Below are positions 23,040 through 34,306 of a DNA stretch of 64,000 nucleotides, one piece after another. The notes beneath the pieces are model-generated. The model did not search any database. It was not told the DNA's origin and saw only the letters and a program-made list of their open reading frames with translations. Location: positions 20,704,001 through 20,768,000 of the forward strand of contig NW_026623008.1 of assembly GCF_023065955.2 (NCBI RefSeq). Reading direction: 5' to 3'. A program made the translations under genes and the position numbers. The stretch is from Ursus arctos (lineage: Eukaryota > Chordata > Mammalia > Carnivora > Ursidae). The stretch's first letter is position 1. Each line of letters opens with the position of its first letter.

Positions 23040-23440
23040 TCAGATCTCTCTCCTCCTATAATTCTTTGGCTTCCTGTCGACTACAGGCTTTGGCCCAGGC
23101 TCTTTTACGTGGCGTTTGGTGTCCTTCATAGCCGGGCTCTGGCTGGCCTTTCCAGTCCTGTCCGTAACTGTTTCTTATGGGCATCTGTTTTCCTGCCAGA
23201 CAAACTAGATGCCGGTTCCCGGACATGCCGCATGAGTTCATCCCTTCATCCGTGCTACTCCTTCTGCCTGTCTGTCCTCATCTCGCAGCAGTACAGTCGG
23301 CTCCTACTCCTTTAAAACCCAGTTTAGCTACCACTCTTTGTGAAGCTTTCCTAACCTCATTCCCAGCCCAAAAGAATTGTTTCTTCTTCATTCCTACCCC
23401 AACAGCTCTGAATGGCTAGCATTTGGTACTTACGTCTGTT
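23040..23440 (+). mobile_element. L2 (LINE2) 3' region remnant
   Basis: Reads like the diverged L2 3' end: CTTTGGCTTCCTGTCGACTA followed by GGCTTTGGCCCAGGC, TCATCCCTTCATCCGTGC, and AAAACCCAGTTTAGCTACCA, with CTTTCCTAACCTC at the end. Short open frames here are fossil. Assigned by recalled consensus. Confidence 0.6.
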
Positions 23441-23696
23441 AAGTGGGTCTTACTCATGTTAGCAAGACACCTGGCGCATAATAGGCAATCAGCTGTATTG
23501 GTGAAAGGAATTCCTTATTTCTATTGCTACTATAAAGATTCAAATCATTAAAAAAAAATCCAAATAATGTAGATCTGAACCAGCAGCTCACACAGGAAGG
23601 GGGAGAAAGGGGTCAGAAAGGTTACAGATCACCAGCGCTCCTCCCTATCTGACCACAGCGGTCCATCAGTTTGCTCTCTCCTTTTTGACCCTGCAG

Positions 23697-23861
23697 GTAG
23701 CGAGGATCCGGGGAAGTTGAGCCATGCCGTGTTAAAAAATGGCCACACCACTCCCATAGGGAGTACCAGCTCTTCTAGTCCAGACCAAGCAGAAGAAGAG
23801 TCAGGAAGAAGAGCAAGTCTTAGGAAGCCTGTGCCCGAAGAGGACCCAAAGAAGCGATCAG
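23697..23861 (+). CDS. PHACTR4: PHACTR4 coding exon 3 of window
   Basis: A long pyrimidine tract ends in CTGCAG before GTAGCGAGG; the donor is TCAG|GTAAGA. Fifty-four full codons (86-139) encode a Ser/Glu-rich linker containing LKNGHTTPIG, a stretch conserved in PHACTR4, followed by an SSSSPDQAEEE segment. The region is predicted to be disordered and has no enzymatic motif. Confidence 0.93.
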
Positions 23862-24389
23862 GTAAGAGACCCTGGGTTTGTGAGCGTAAGAGCCATGCGT
23901 CAGTCATTCTCATCTAAGTCCGAGTTTTGCCAGAGCCAAGGGAGAAATAAAATCCAGAGAGAATTCTGTTTTCCTGTAGCAATTCCTCAACTAGTTGCAG
24001 CTTGAAGTGGAATTTTCCCCCTCATTCTTCCATTCACAAAAGACCTAAGTTGCGATTCTCAAGGACGGAAGAGGATGTTGAGCATCAGACACCCGTAGGC
24101 CTTTTTCAAGCTACACATTCGTCCTCCTCCACCCATGGGATTCTGTGCCTCCCCCGGTTGCCTGGCTGTGGTGTGAAGAATCACTACCGTACAGGCCTCT
24201 CTTACTTTGGGATTGGGATTGAGAAAGTGTCATATGCCTTAAGTATGTTGAGGTTGGGACGCTTTGCCTGGGAACTCATCTGCAAGATAAATAATGGATG
24301 AAGTTGACCTCAAGCCTGAGGTGTGTTAGCTTTTTCAGTCTATCTTGTTACTCTTTCTTCCCTTTTAAATCACATCTGTTATTACGCAG

Positions 24390-24785
24390 GCTCAACTGGA
24401 AGCCAGCCTAATTCCGAAGCAGAGTCCGTTCCTGAGAATGCACCCAAGCAGCCTTTACTTCCCCCTAAAAGACCCTTGTCCTCTTCTCACGAAGCAAGCG
24501 AAGGGCAAGCAAAGGATGCCGCTTCCTCCGGCAGCACGGCCAGGCCCGTCTCCTCCGCCCCCACTGTCGCCCCCACCGCAGCGCCTGCTGCCACCACTGC
24601 TGCCGCGAACCCAGCAAAAACTGTTAGTTCCTCCGTGCCCCCCTCCCCAGCACCCAGGACTCTGCCCGCGGCTCCTGCCAGCACTAACACTACCGCCACC
24701 CCGAGCCTCACTCACGCGGTCCCTGCCAAGCAGCCCCCTGTCCCTCCCCCTAAACCAGCTCACAGAAATAGCAACCCTGTCATTG
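24390..24785 (+). CDS. PHACTR4: PHACTR4 coding exon 4 of window (Pro/Ala/Thr-rich)
   Basis: The acceptor is TTACGCAG and the donor is ATTG|GTAAGT. Residues 141-271 run from STGSQPNSEAES through PLLPPKRPLSSSHEASEGQ into a long Ala/Thr/Pro/Ser low-complexity run, and end with KQPPVPPPKPAHRNSNPVI. The PPPKPAHR type motifs look like SH3/WW ligands. The middle of the exon is clearly richer in C than its introns, and other frames are open across it by composition only. Confidence 0.95.
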
Positions 24786-25744
24786 GTAAGTAAGTCTTAG
24801 GTGTCCGTTGCTTTGGGTTTGTTTTGGTCTGATTTTGGACGGCCGTTTTATTGGATCATCGGTACAATATTGATTAGGTCTGTGAGAGTTCTCCGTGTCT
24901 TGTCCCTCCGAATGCCCTCAATATAGAGTAAAGTCTTGAAAACGAGGCCGATAGCTATGAACGAAAACAGACTAGGATCAGAGATCAGTAAAATTCAGTT
25001 CCAGTTTGGTGGGGGACGGCTTAATATCTATCTTTCTAAAACAGTGTTTCTGAAATACTGTTTATAGTTGGGGGACTGGCCACGTGAAGACCACAGCAGG
25101 TCTGACCTGCATGGAGAAAAGGGGTTATTTTCACCTACTTTAAACCACCAGTGCCTGCCTGCAGCATGAGCCCAGCAGATAAAAAGGTGATTGTATAGAT
25201 GCCAGTATAACTTGTGACTCAGTGTCTGGCATAATACCTTCCTGCAAACTGCAAAAGATATTATTCAAGGTGTCCTGATAAAGTCACGTTTTATCTTGGG
25301 AGAGTTAAGAATGCTACTCTTACTCCAATAAGTGATAGAAGAAAGAAAACCGGGAAGATAACCGGTACATTTTTATCAGTTTAGTAAATTTTTTTATATT
25401 TACCCGAAGTCCTATTTAGGTCAGCTTTTCTTTACCTACATGTATACCTTCTTAGAAGAATTTTCAAGAAAGAGAGGAAGGAAGGTAGTTTTTCAGGAAA
25501 AATGATACTAGGCTTAGTAGGGCTTGCAGTTCTTGTCCATGAGGGAAGGGAGGAATAAAGTACGCTTATTAAACAGCTAATACCCCTACCTTGTGTGGGG
25601 TGACGAGAACCCTGAAAAACAGGCTTGGAGTATATTGTGAGTATGGCAGGTTGGGGTAGTTTGATTAGAAAGACGATGGAGGTTATTACTGTTCTCACCA
25701 CCCCGGATGGACAGGGCTGTGTTGGCTTATCTCTGAGGAACTCA
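24786..25744. other. Unique intron DNA after exon 4
   Basis: No element was recognised. One tandem-looking stretch (CTTAATATCTATCTTTC) is not repeated. Confidence 0.4.
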
Positions 25745-25920
25745 AGCAGCTTTCATATACTTGCTTTCAGAACCTCCTTGTGAAGCAGGAAAGCGATTTT
25801 ATCTGTTACATAGTTAGGGCAATTATAGCGTGAAGAAGTTGTGACTCACTCAAGGTCGCAGTTAATGAGAGAGGGAAACCAAACCTAGGCTTTTCAGCTC
25901 TTGAGCCCAGACCTTTGTCC
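25745..25920 (-). mobile_element. MIR-like remnant
   Basis: Antisense MIR words: GAAGTTGTGACTCACTCAAGG, a degraded form of the usual AAGTNACTTGCCCAAGG, and GAGCCCAGACC. Very diverged. Confidence 0.45.
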
Positions 25921-25927
25921 CATACAG

Positions 25928-26132
25928 CTGTATTCTCAAACTGCTGCCTAGACAGGGTCTCGTCACGGTCACCCGGAGGGCTTGTTGAAACACAGATTGC
26001 TGGGCCCTGCCCTAAGCGTTTCTGAATCAGTAAGTCGAGGGTGGGCCTGAGAATTTGCATTTCTAAGAAGTTCCCAGGTGATACTGATGCTGCATATAGG
26101 GGGACCATACATTGAGAACCATTGCTGTAAAC
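25928..26132 (+). mobile_element. MER5A (hAT-Charlie MITE)
   Basis: Near full length: TTCTCAAACTGCTGCC at the start, GAGGGCTTGTTGAAACACAG, GAGAATTTGCATTTCTAAGA and GAGAACCATTGC at the end, with the expected terminal inverted symmetry. Confidence 0.85.
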
Positions 26133-26369
26133 CAGTAATAGTCTATCCTTTTCAGGATAAGATAATATAAAAAATATTAATACGTGTCCTGTTCTCTGGG
26201 CTGAACCACAGAGGCCACTCTTGGCCTAAGGTGAATAGCCCAGAGCAATAGGTCTCATGACTGAGGGATCAACATCAGTCTTGAGTGGTCCTCAGCAGAA
26301 GGAGAAAAACAGGACAGTTCAGAGTTTTTAATAAGATTAACTTAGCTTTGATTTAAAGGACTATTCTTT

Positions 26370-26566
26370 TTTTTTTTTTTAAGATTTTATTTATTTATGT
26401 GACAGAGAGACAGCCAGCGAGAGAGGGCACACAGCAGGGGAGTGGGAGAGGAAGAAGCAGGCTCCCAGTGGAGGAGCCCGATGTGGGTGGGACTCGATCC
26501 CGGAACGCCAGGATCACGCCCTGAGCTGAAGGCAGACGCTTAACGACTGCGCTACCCAGGCGCCCC
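26370..26566 (-). mobile_element. Carnivore SINE, full-type
   Basis: Perfect 16-bp TSD TAAAGGACTATTCTTT (26354-26369, 26567-26582). Confidence 0.95.
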
Positions 26567-26582
26567 TAAAGGACTATTCTTT

Positions 26583-27202
26583 ATTCTGAAATTATGACCT
26601 TCCTAATTCTTTGATGATAAAAATCCATTTCTTTCATGAAAGGATGATCTTCACAAATGGGTTACTTGGTATCAAGTCTTATTTGGAAGTACTAAAAATT
26701 GACAACCTGAGGTTGGTTGAGAATTTCATTTTAATTTATTGGTCCGTGAGATCCAAACATTTAAAAACCACTGCTGTACACATTGCTGTGTCTACTAATG
26801 GGCATAACAGTGTTAGGCCTAAGGACTAAGCAGGAGTATTAGGACAAGGGAAGGACCACTATAAATAGCTGAACAGGTGAAGGGAATCCGTAACCCCTCC
26901 AATGAACATTCCAGCATCTTGCCCACAGAACTACAGCCAAGTGCCATTGTGAGGGTAGATATAGCAGAGTTCACTTCTTTAACACCTTGAGGTGTATGTT
27001 TTCCTTAAATTACCAGAGATAATTTACCTATCAATTCAAACAATAAAATACTCAAATTTGGTATTGTGGAGGTTTTGTCGTAAATGGAATATCTAATGGC
27101 TATTTTTAGAGAGGCAGCAAAAGTCCAGTCTACCCAAAAAATCTCATTGGGGCTAAAATTAATATTTTTTTCATCTTTTTTTGTATGTGTATGCAATATT
27201 TT
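26583..27202. other. Unique intron DNA
   Basis: No element recognised and no coding signal. Confidence 0.4.
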
Positions 27203-27218
27203 TCTAGAAAGTCTTTTT

Positions 27219-27401
27219 TAAGGATTTTTTTTTTTTTTAATCTATTTGAGACAGAGAGAGTGAGTGAGAGCACAAGCCAGGGGGAACTGCAGGGGGAGAA
27301 GCAGGTTCCCCGCTGAGCAAGGAGCCCGATGTGGGACTCCATCCCAGGACCCTGGGATCATGACCTGAGCCAAAGGCACCCCTGAGCCACCCAGGCACCC
27401 C
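27219..27401 (-). mobile_element. Carnivore SINE, full-type
   Basis: Perfect 16-bp TSD TCTAGAAAGTCTTTTT (27203-27218, 27402-27417). Confidence 0.95.
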
Positions 27402-27685
27402 TCTAGAAAGTCTTTTTAAAATTTATCTAAGATGTATAATACTATATGTTAATTATATTGGAATTACATTTTTAAGTGCATTTGGGCATTTATAATATAT
27501 AAAAGATGAAATGATTATATTAAAGTAATATTAATTTATTCACAGTTAATAAATTATTATTATCTTACATATTTATTGTTTTCATAATTTGGCCTATGAA
27601 TAAGTAACTATGCCTAGTAAAAATGTAGAGGTAGTTAAACCTGAAAAAAAAAAACAATTAGTGACATTAAAACATTATCAAATTA

Positions 27686-27870
27686 GGGGCACCTGGGTGG
27701 CTCAGTTGGTTAGGCATCTGCCTTTGCCTCAGGTCATGATCCCAGGGTCCTGGGATCGAGCCCCACATTGGGCTCTCCTTTCAGCGGTGAGTCTGCTTCT
27801 CGCACTCTCTCTGTGATCTCCCACTTTCGTTCTCTCTCAAATAAATAAATAGAATCTTTTTTTTTTTAAT
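27686..27870 (+). mobile_element. Carnivore SINE, full-type
   Basis: Tail ends in a T10 run; flanks repeat TCAAATTA. Confidence 0.92.
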
Positions 27871-28229
27871 TCTCAAATTAGCTAGCTTTTTACTTTGAAT
27901 GCTACCAGTGGAGTGGGACTTAGAGCAAGTAAATTTTTTATTTCACAGGACCTTGAGGTGTTGCTTTCTAGGTAAGACCTATGGCAGCCATTTGAAAACA
28001 AGCGGTGTAACCAAAATTAGGGGTTTGAGTAGAGGGTTAGAGGTTGGTGATCAGGAGACTTACTGTTTAATTATTTTGCAAGATTAGCCCATGCATGCTG
28101 TGATGACCTACTTCTTAAAAGCCATTGGAGCCCTCCAGAGGGACTTTGCTGAATCAAAACCTGAGTCATTTTGGGTTTGGGGGGATCATGTAGGGATATA
28201 TACTATCGTGACATAGGGTGGGGGCCTCT

Positions 28230-28345
28230 CCTCTCATAAGCATGTGTTGAGGGTCCACCGTGTGCCAAGCACGGTGCCCACCTCTATGGGTATGCTGATG
28301 GAGATGGGTTGCTCTGTCATCAAGGAGCCCATAGTGTAGTGGGGA
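28230..28345 (-). mobile_element. L2 3' end-like remnant
   Basis: Antisense L2 words: GTTGAGGGTCCACCGTGTGC, CAAGCACGGTGCCC and TCAAGGAGCCCATAGT, corresponding to the sense 'GCCTGGCACATAGTAGGTGCTC' region. Confidence 0.6.
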
Positions 28346-28404
28346 GTGGTGATGGGGGTTTGGGTATAAAGGATAAGTATGGACATCATAAAAATCACAA
28401 AGAC

Positions 28405-28540
28405 AGTGGTATCTAGAGGATGGAGTTTAATAATGAGAACTGGGACTAGCCCAGCCCTTGCCTGTATGTAATATGATCTTGGGCAGGTCATCTAACTTCT
28501 GTGGCCTCAGTTTTGCCTTCTGTAAATTGGTAAAGATAAC
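28405..28540 (+). mobile_element. MIR remnant
   Basis: Core words GATCTTGGGCAGGTCATCTA and ACTTCTGTGGCCTCAGTTTT, then CTGTAAATTGGTAAAGAT. Confidence 0.75.
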
Positions 28541-28936
28541 CTCCTCTATAAAGAGAGTCCAAAGACAAGGATAGCAAAGCACTTTGATTTCTTCAAAGGC
28601 CTTTGCATTTGCTGTAAAACTTCAGGATGTCATTATTGGTAATTTTATAATGCACAGCTGGGATATCTAGATGTCATTATTTATCAAGTTATGGTAACAA
28701 TGCCTGATAGTATTTGGGTTTTTTTACTGGTACCTGCATGGTTAAATTTTTTAACGGAATTCTGTTAGACAAAGAACTTACTATCCACATTTTTTGTCTC
28801 ATCGTATTAGCTTTATCTACCTCAAGTCATAAAAAGTCATATGTATTAGAGCCAAGAAGTAAGAAATTTCTCATCAGAGTATTAAGGTAGTGGTCTTCCT
28901 ATATGTCTGTACATTTATTAGGCCTTCTAGATATTT

Positions 28937-29129
28937 TTTTTAAGATTTTATTTGTTTATTTGACAGAGATAGAAACAGCCAGTGAGAGGGGGAACACAAG
29001 CAGGGGGAGTGGGAGAGGAAGAAGCAGGCTCATAGCGGAAGAGCCTGATGTGGGGCTCGATCCCATAATGCCGGGATCACGCCCTGAGCCGAAGGCAGAC
29101 GCTTAACCGCTGTGCCACCCAGGCGCCCC
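28937..29129 (-). mobile_element. Carnivore SINE, full-type, young bear-like variant
   Basis: Perfect 16-bp TSD GGCCTTCTAGATATTT (28921-28936, 29130-29145). Lies 182 bases before exon 5. Confidence 0.95.
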
Positions 29130-29311
29130 GGCCTTCTAGATATTTAAATATAAATTTTGTTTTAGCGGGAGATACCTGGGTTGTGGCAAAGCCACGAAAT
29201 GGTATAATTTGCCTGAAAGCTGAGAGTAAGCTCAGTTCTAATCTAGGCCCTGGGCTGGCCCTTCAGAGCATTGTGAAGCCATCTTAAACTGAGGTGTTCT
29301 CTCTTTTCCAG

Positions 29312-29909
29312 CTGAACTGTCCCAGGCAATAAACAGCGGTACATTGTTATCGAAACCATCCCCACCCTTACCGCCTAAGAGAGGCATTCCATCAAGCTTG
29401 GTTCCCGCCTCGGAGTCTGCCGCTGCCACCACCACAAAAGCACCAAGTGATCAGAGAGAAAGGAACACATGTTCTGTAGGCTCTGAACCACTGCTGATGA
29501 TCCCGCCTCCCTCTCCATCCCCCCCACTGCCTACTCATAGACCTCCAGAACCCCCACGGTCCCCTCCATTCCTTGCTAAGACTTTTCAGGTTGTGCCAGA
29601 AAATGAGTTTCCAGCTTCCTTAAACCTGCCCCAGGAGGTATCCCAGCAGGAAGATCAGAAAAAGGAAGTACCCAAGAGGATGTTGGACCACAGCTTTGGG
29701 GAGCCCCATGTACCCTGTAGGCTGCCTCCCCTCCCACTGCATATCCGAATCCAGCAGGCCCTGACGAGCCCACTTCCCATGACTCCTCCCTTGGAGGGCT
29801 CTCATAGAGCTCAATCCTTGCTCTTTGAGTACAGTGACAGCTTTTCTGAGGACAGCGGTACCCTGGGTCGGACCAGGTCACTTCCCATCACTATTGAGAT
29901 GCTGAAAGT
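29312..29909 (+). CDS. PHACTR4: PHACTR4 coding exon 5 of window (largest, proline-rich)
   Basis: The acceptor is CTTTTCCAG and the donor is AAAGT|GTGAGT. Residues 273-470 begin ELSQAINSGTLLSKPSPPLP and include several polyproline patches (PPPSPSPPLPTHRPPEPP), then a conserved block with LPPLPLHIRIQQALTSPLP and a C-terminal SFSEDSGTLGRTRSLPITIE segment. The RTRSLP site resembles a basophilic kinase/14-3-3 type site (inference). The exon is intact, without repeats. Confidence 0.96.
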
Positions 29910-30177
29910 GTGAGTGCTTTTAAAGCTTGCCTTTTGTTTCCTCCTCTTAATTCTAGGTAGCCTTTCTTGGAAAAAATTATTTATAAAAAGAAAATATTAA
30001 AGTAAGAATATTACTTTAATTAATATTAAGAATATTAAAGTAAGAATATTCAACAAATCAAAACATGTTCTAGAATCTGGACTTCATTTACCCTGCTGAT
30101 TTCTAGGACACTGTTTCCATAACAGTCACAAACTTTTGTACTTGAAAATTAAAACCACTCTTTTTTTGTATATGATA

Positions 30178-30400
30178 CAAGGGAGGCAGTGTAACATGGG
30201 GCTTAAGAGCATTAACCTTGGAGTAAGACAGCTCTGGGTTCAAATCCCAGCTCTGCCTCTTACTTCCTAGCTTGCCTTTCTGCACTTGAGTTGTCGGATC
30301 CATAAACACGAATGATACCTACGTCATAGGCTCATAAGGATGAAATTAGACAAATCTGAAAGCATGGCACCTGGCACCTGAACGCGGTAGAGAGGGACAG
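30178..30400 (+). mobile_element. MIR, nearly complete
   Basis: GGCTTAAGAGCATTAACCTT, GCTCTGGGTTCAAATCCCAG, CTCTGCCTCTTACTTCCTAG, then TCATAGGCTCATAAGGATGA and GGCACCTGGCACC in MIR order. Confidence 0.85.
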
Positions 30401-30849
30401 AGAGCAGTCTAGAGGAAAAGAAGGGCGCTCCGAAATTAGCTCAGGGTTGCAGCCTCATAAACGGCAACTGGCCAGGTTGTGCTCTCCCTCATCTGTCCCG
30501 AACACCTTACCTTTTTAAAATTCTAACAAATTGTGACTGAAGGTTAACACTTTTTGGCAAGTTGGAGATTTGCCAGAGATTTGCACGTCGGAGAATTGTT
30601 CCAGAGTTGTTGCCCCCGCGCCGCTTAGCTGCTTTGCCATCGTCTTTGTACTTGCCGGTGTAATTTTCTTACATCCTGGGGAGAGACAGTTTAGGAGTTC
30701 CAGATGGACTAAGTCACAGTTTTATGCCTCCAGAGTGGAAAGAAGGGGAAGTTAGTTTTCATCTTTACTTCTCTTTGCTTCCGTGGATTAGATGATCATT
30801 TTGTCCTACTCTGTTGTTAAACCAAGGGAAATAAGTGGGTTAAATACCT

Positions 30850-31110
30850 TTGTTACATATCTTCCATGAGCCAGGCACAGTGTTAGATGCTACGTGGTTT
30901 TCTCACTTTATCAGCCCAAAACAAACTTGCGTCTCACGTGTAGATAATTACGGGGCCTGTGTGCCAAACAGTAGTATTTTCTAGAATGTATCTATTTTAT
31001 TCTCACAACAAACCTAGCAGGTAGGTTTCATTCACATTTGCAGAAAAGTTAAATAACTTATAAGCTAGTGAATAACTTGTAGAGCTAGGATTTGAGCCCA
31101 GAGCCTTTTA
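30850..31110 (-). mobile_element. MIR family remnant
   Basis: Antisense order: CCATGAGCCAGGCACAGTGT, TTATTCTCACAACAAACCTA, GCAGGTAGGTTTCATT and GAGCTAGGATTTGAGCCCAG. Confidence 0.75.
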
Positions 31111-31272
31111 GATTAAGAGCTGCTAAAAAGTTCCTTAGCAAGATTCTTGAAGTTAAGGGAAGGGATAAATTATTTTCACTCGTGAAATTTTCCATAGTTA
31201 TTCAATACTTTGCCTTGCAAATCATTTACCCGTTGTTTCTGAAAGGAGAATATGATTATATTAATTTGTTAG

Positions 31273-31460
31273 TCCAGACGATGAAGAAGAAGAGGAGCAA
31301 AACCACCCGTGTGCATTCACTGAGGATGTGGCTTCTACCTCGGTTGTTCCTGAACTACCACAGTGTCTGCAGGAGGAAGAGGAAGAGAAGGAGAGTGACT
31401 CTGATTCAGAAGGTCCTATTCAATACCGAGATGAAGAGGATGAAGATGAGAGCCATCATA
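31273..31460 (+). CDS. PHACTR4: PHACTR4 coding exon 6 of window (acidic region)
   Basis: The acceptor is TTTGTTAG, with an AT-rich, rather weak pyrimidine tract; the donor is CATA|GTAAGA. Residues 472-533 are strongly acidic: PDDEEEEEQN, then LQEEEEEKESDSDSEGPIQY and RDEEDEDES. A longer open frame covering this exon on the same strand in another phase is a by-product of GAA/GAG repeats. Confidence 0.94.
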
Positions 31461-31676
31461 GTAAGAACGGGAAAAGCAAAGGAGAAAATGATTTTATCGA
31501 TAAAGCTACTTGCTGGTGTTAGCAGGTGTAAGATGACTGGGAACAGTCACCCTCTCCCATCGAGTCATCTGGCTCACTGATACTGGAAGCCATTGCGATA
31601 GAGCCTTGTCCCTGCTGTTCCCCCTGTTCTAACAAGCCGCTGAGAGCGAGCCAAGTACATTGAGTCATGCAGGGTT

Positions 31677-31861
31677 TGGTTTGGTTTGGTTTTTAAGATT
31701 GATTTCTTTTAGAGCATGCAGGGAGAGGGAGAGAGAGAACCTCAAGCAGACTTTGTTCTGAGTGCGGAGCCTGATGCCCGGCTCAGTCCCACAACCCTGA
31801 GAACATGACCTGAGCCAAAATAAGAGTTGGACACTCAGCCGACTGAGCCACCAGGCGCCCA
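31677..31861 (-). mobile_element. Carnivore SINE, full-type
   Basis: TSD GAGTCATGCAGGGTTT / GAGTCATGCAGGTTTT on the two sides (31662 and 31862). Confidence 0.92.
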
Positions 31862-32110
31862 GAGTCATGCAGGTTTTTATCTCTTTGTGATCAAAGAATG
31901 ATTTACCTTGATGGTTTTAAAGAATTTGGAGTAGAAGAAAGTTGGTATTTGGGCCGTGTTAAAAAGATATAGTGACGCTCTCCTTGAGTCTCCTGAACTT
32001 AACTGTGTCCGTGGGGCAAAGAAAAAACACCATGTTTATGTACACAAATCTGTAGATAATGGAATCGTGATTCCTACAAGTAGGAAGGCAGCTTTAAGAG
32101 TAGAAATCTT

Positions 32111-32201
32111 GGGGCTCCTGGCCGGCTCAGTCAGTAAACATGTGATTCTTGATCTCAGGGTCATGATTCAAGCCCCACATTGGGTGTAGAGCCTATTTTA
32201 A
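32111..32201 (+). mobile_element. Carnivore SINE, head-only
   Basis: Head GGGGCTCCTGGCCGGCTCAG, ending TTGGGTGTAGAGCCTATTTT. Confidence 0.85.
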
Positions 32202-32211
32202 AAAGGGGGGC

Positions 32212-32400
32212 GGGGCATGCCTGGGTGACTCAGTTGGTTAAGCGTTTGCCTTTGACTCAGGTTGTGATCCCAGGGTCCTGAGATCAAATCCCACATCTGG
32301 CTTCTTGCTCAGCGGGGAGCCTCCTTCTCCCTCTGCCTGCTGCTCCCCCTGCTTGTGCTCGCTCTCTCTGACAAAGAAATAAAATCTTTAGAAAAAGAAA
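32212..32400 (+). mobile_element. Carnivore SINE, full-type
   Basis: Follows the previous SINE after a G-rich junction (GGGGGGCGGGG). It is the upstream arm of the inverted pair around exon 7. Confidence 0.9.
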
Positions 32401-32706
32401 AATACCAACAAAAAAAGTAGGACTCTTATGAAATGTGTTAGTGCAAATGCCTTTATGTTGTCATCCGTGTTTGGATTCTCTCTCCTCTAACAACTCTTAC
32501 GTAGAAGAAATGTAGAGGAATGTAGAAAGGAGAGAATGTCTTTGGCCCAGCTGAGTCCATCTGACTAATTAGATTTCTAGATGTCTTCAGCTTTACCCCC
32601 ACCTCTGTGTTAGCTGCGAGATGCGATACTGTTTGTTCAGACTCTTGCCTCGTTCTGGGTCGGGTTGAGCCTTAGCACCTGCTTTTTTTCTTTCCCTTAC
32701 ACAAAG

Positions 32707-32860
32707 GTGCTCTGGCCAACAAAGTGAAGAGGAAGGACACACTGGCAATGAAGTTGAACCACAGACCCAGTGAACCGGAGTTGACCGTGAATTCTTGGCC
32801 TCGGAAAAGCAAAGAGGAGTGGAATGAAATACGGCACCAGATTGGGAACACACTGATCCG
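32707..32860 (+). CDS. PHACTR4: PHACTR4 coding exon 7 of window (first C-terminal RPEL)
   Basis: The acceptor is ACACAAAG and the donor is ATCCG|GTAAGC. Residues 535-584 encode ALANKVKRKDTLAMKLNHRP, then SEPELTVNSWPRKSKEEWNE and IRHQIGNTLI. RPSEPEL is the first, rather divergent, motif of the C-terminal RPEL array. The exon lies between SINEs of opposite orientation (32212-32400 on + and 33122-33299 on -). Confidence 0.95.
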
Positions 32861-33121
32861 GTAAGCCTTGGCTTAGAGGAGACTGGTTCGATTTTGCCTG
32901 TAGATGTCTTAGAGACTTACTTCATGGTGGAGCATTCACTTTTATCTTTTTCTTTTTTTAACTGTAGAAACCGCATAATTTTTAAAAATGTATATTGTAC
33001 ACAGTTGGGTGTCCTCTAGGAATTTGGAAATTAAGGAACCAAATGGCCCTTGGAGCTTTAAATCATGAGAGAGACATATTTCACAGCTTTACCCCACAAG
33101 ATAGACATAAATATGGCTTTT

Positions 33122-33299
33122 ATTTTATTTTATTTTATTTTATTTTATTTTTTAAAGATTTAGAGAGAGACAGAGCATGGGAGGGGGGTTGGGGGCAAAG
33201 GTGGAGGGACAACTGGACTCGGGACTCGGTCCCAGGACCCCGAGATCATGACCTGAGCTGAAGGCCGATGCTTAACCAACTGAGCCACCCAGGTGCCCC
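33122..33299 (-). mobile_element. Carnivore SINE, full-type, with (TTTTA)n tail
   Basis: Perfect 14-bp TSD TAAATATGGCTTTT (33108-33121, 33300-33313). The tail has grown into a six-unit pentamer microsatellite. Confidence 0.94.
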
Positions 33300-33330
33300 T
33301 AAATATGGCTTTTAAAAAGTTTCTAGAGAG

Positions 33331-33428
33331 GCTGGCTCAGTCAGTGGAGCATGTGACTCTTGATCTGGGAGTCGTGAGTTCAAGCCCCACATTGGGCATA
33401 GAGTTTACTTTTCAAAAAAAATTTTTTT
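33331..33428 (+). mobile_element. Carnivore SINE, head-only, 5'-truncated
   Basis: Starts at GCTGGCTCAGTCAGTGG. Flanks AAGTTTCTAGAGAG and AAGCTTCTAGAGAA form a TSD. Confidence 0.88.
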
Positions 33429-33429
33429 A

Positions 33430-34029
33430 AGCTTCTAGAGAATTCAGGTGCTTCCCAGGACAGCAAGACTCCTCTGTCATTAATCTAGTTGCTCAACTAC
33501 GAGGTGCCAACCCAATTAAAGATCACACCCATATTTTCCATTATATCTATTTCACATGTTCCACGTAACTGCCTTCTTTCAAAGTGTTAGTATATTTTTC
33601 AAGTCAGCTGGAACCAAAAGCATAGAGAAGCTAAATGCAGGCGGGCTTCCTACACATGTCATATACATAGAGTCCAGGTGTATAGATGGGTGTTTGAACA
33701 ACTCACATGTTTCTTTTGGTACAGTGAGGAAGAGGAAGTGGAACTCTTGGCATATTCTTAACAAGATAATTAACTTAGGATGTCCATTAATTAAGATATA
33801 TTCTCCTTACCTGCCTCAGACACCTGGCTTTACTGATGGCCAGGATAGCAATCTTAGAGAAGAACTCGGGCCCTGACTGTCAGCCAGAGAGCATCAAGAA
33901 TAGGAATTAGTTGAGAATGGGAATCTTTGGTAATAGATTTATTTTTCTTTCACTGCAGAGCTAGTTGCTCATCTTCGAGTGTTGTTTCATGAGTCCTAGT
34001 CTTCTTAGAAGAGTTTTTGGACACTGGCA
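33430..34029. other. Unique intron DNA
   Basis: No element recognised. A 106-residue open frame here has no family resemblance I can see. Confidence 0.4.
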
Positions 34030-34306
34030 ATGACTAATCTGAAATTGGAACCTAAAAGTACAGCAGATTAACATTTACAATAGCAATTAATAATAGCTTC
34101 AGAAATCTTTAAATATTTACAGGTTAATCTGACAAAAGATTGTGTAAGACTTGTATACTGCAAAGTATTAAATAATGCTGAAGAAAGTAAAAAAGAGTTA
34201 AATAAATGAAGAGAAATACCATATTCATGGGTTACCAGCCTCAAGTATTATTAAGATATCACTACGTGCAACTCTGATCAAACTACCCTCCCAAAAGGCT
34301 TTTTTT

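Noticed and set aside
24438..24800. 120-residue + strand frame in another phase, and antisense frames, over PHACTR4 exon 4
   Set aside because: Shadow of a C-rich coding exon; it runs through the real splice donor and has no family resemblance.
31092..31580. 162-residue + strand frame
   Set aside because: It covers exon 6 in the wrong phase and crosses both splice sites; the true phase gives the conserved acidic segment of PHACTR4.
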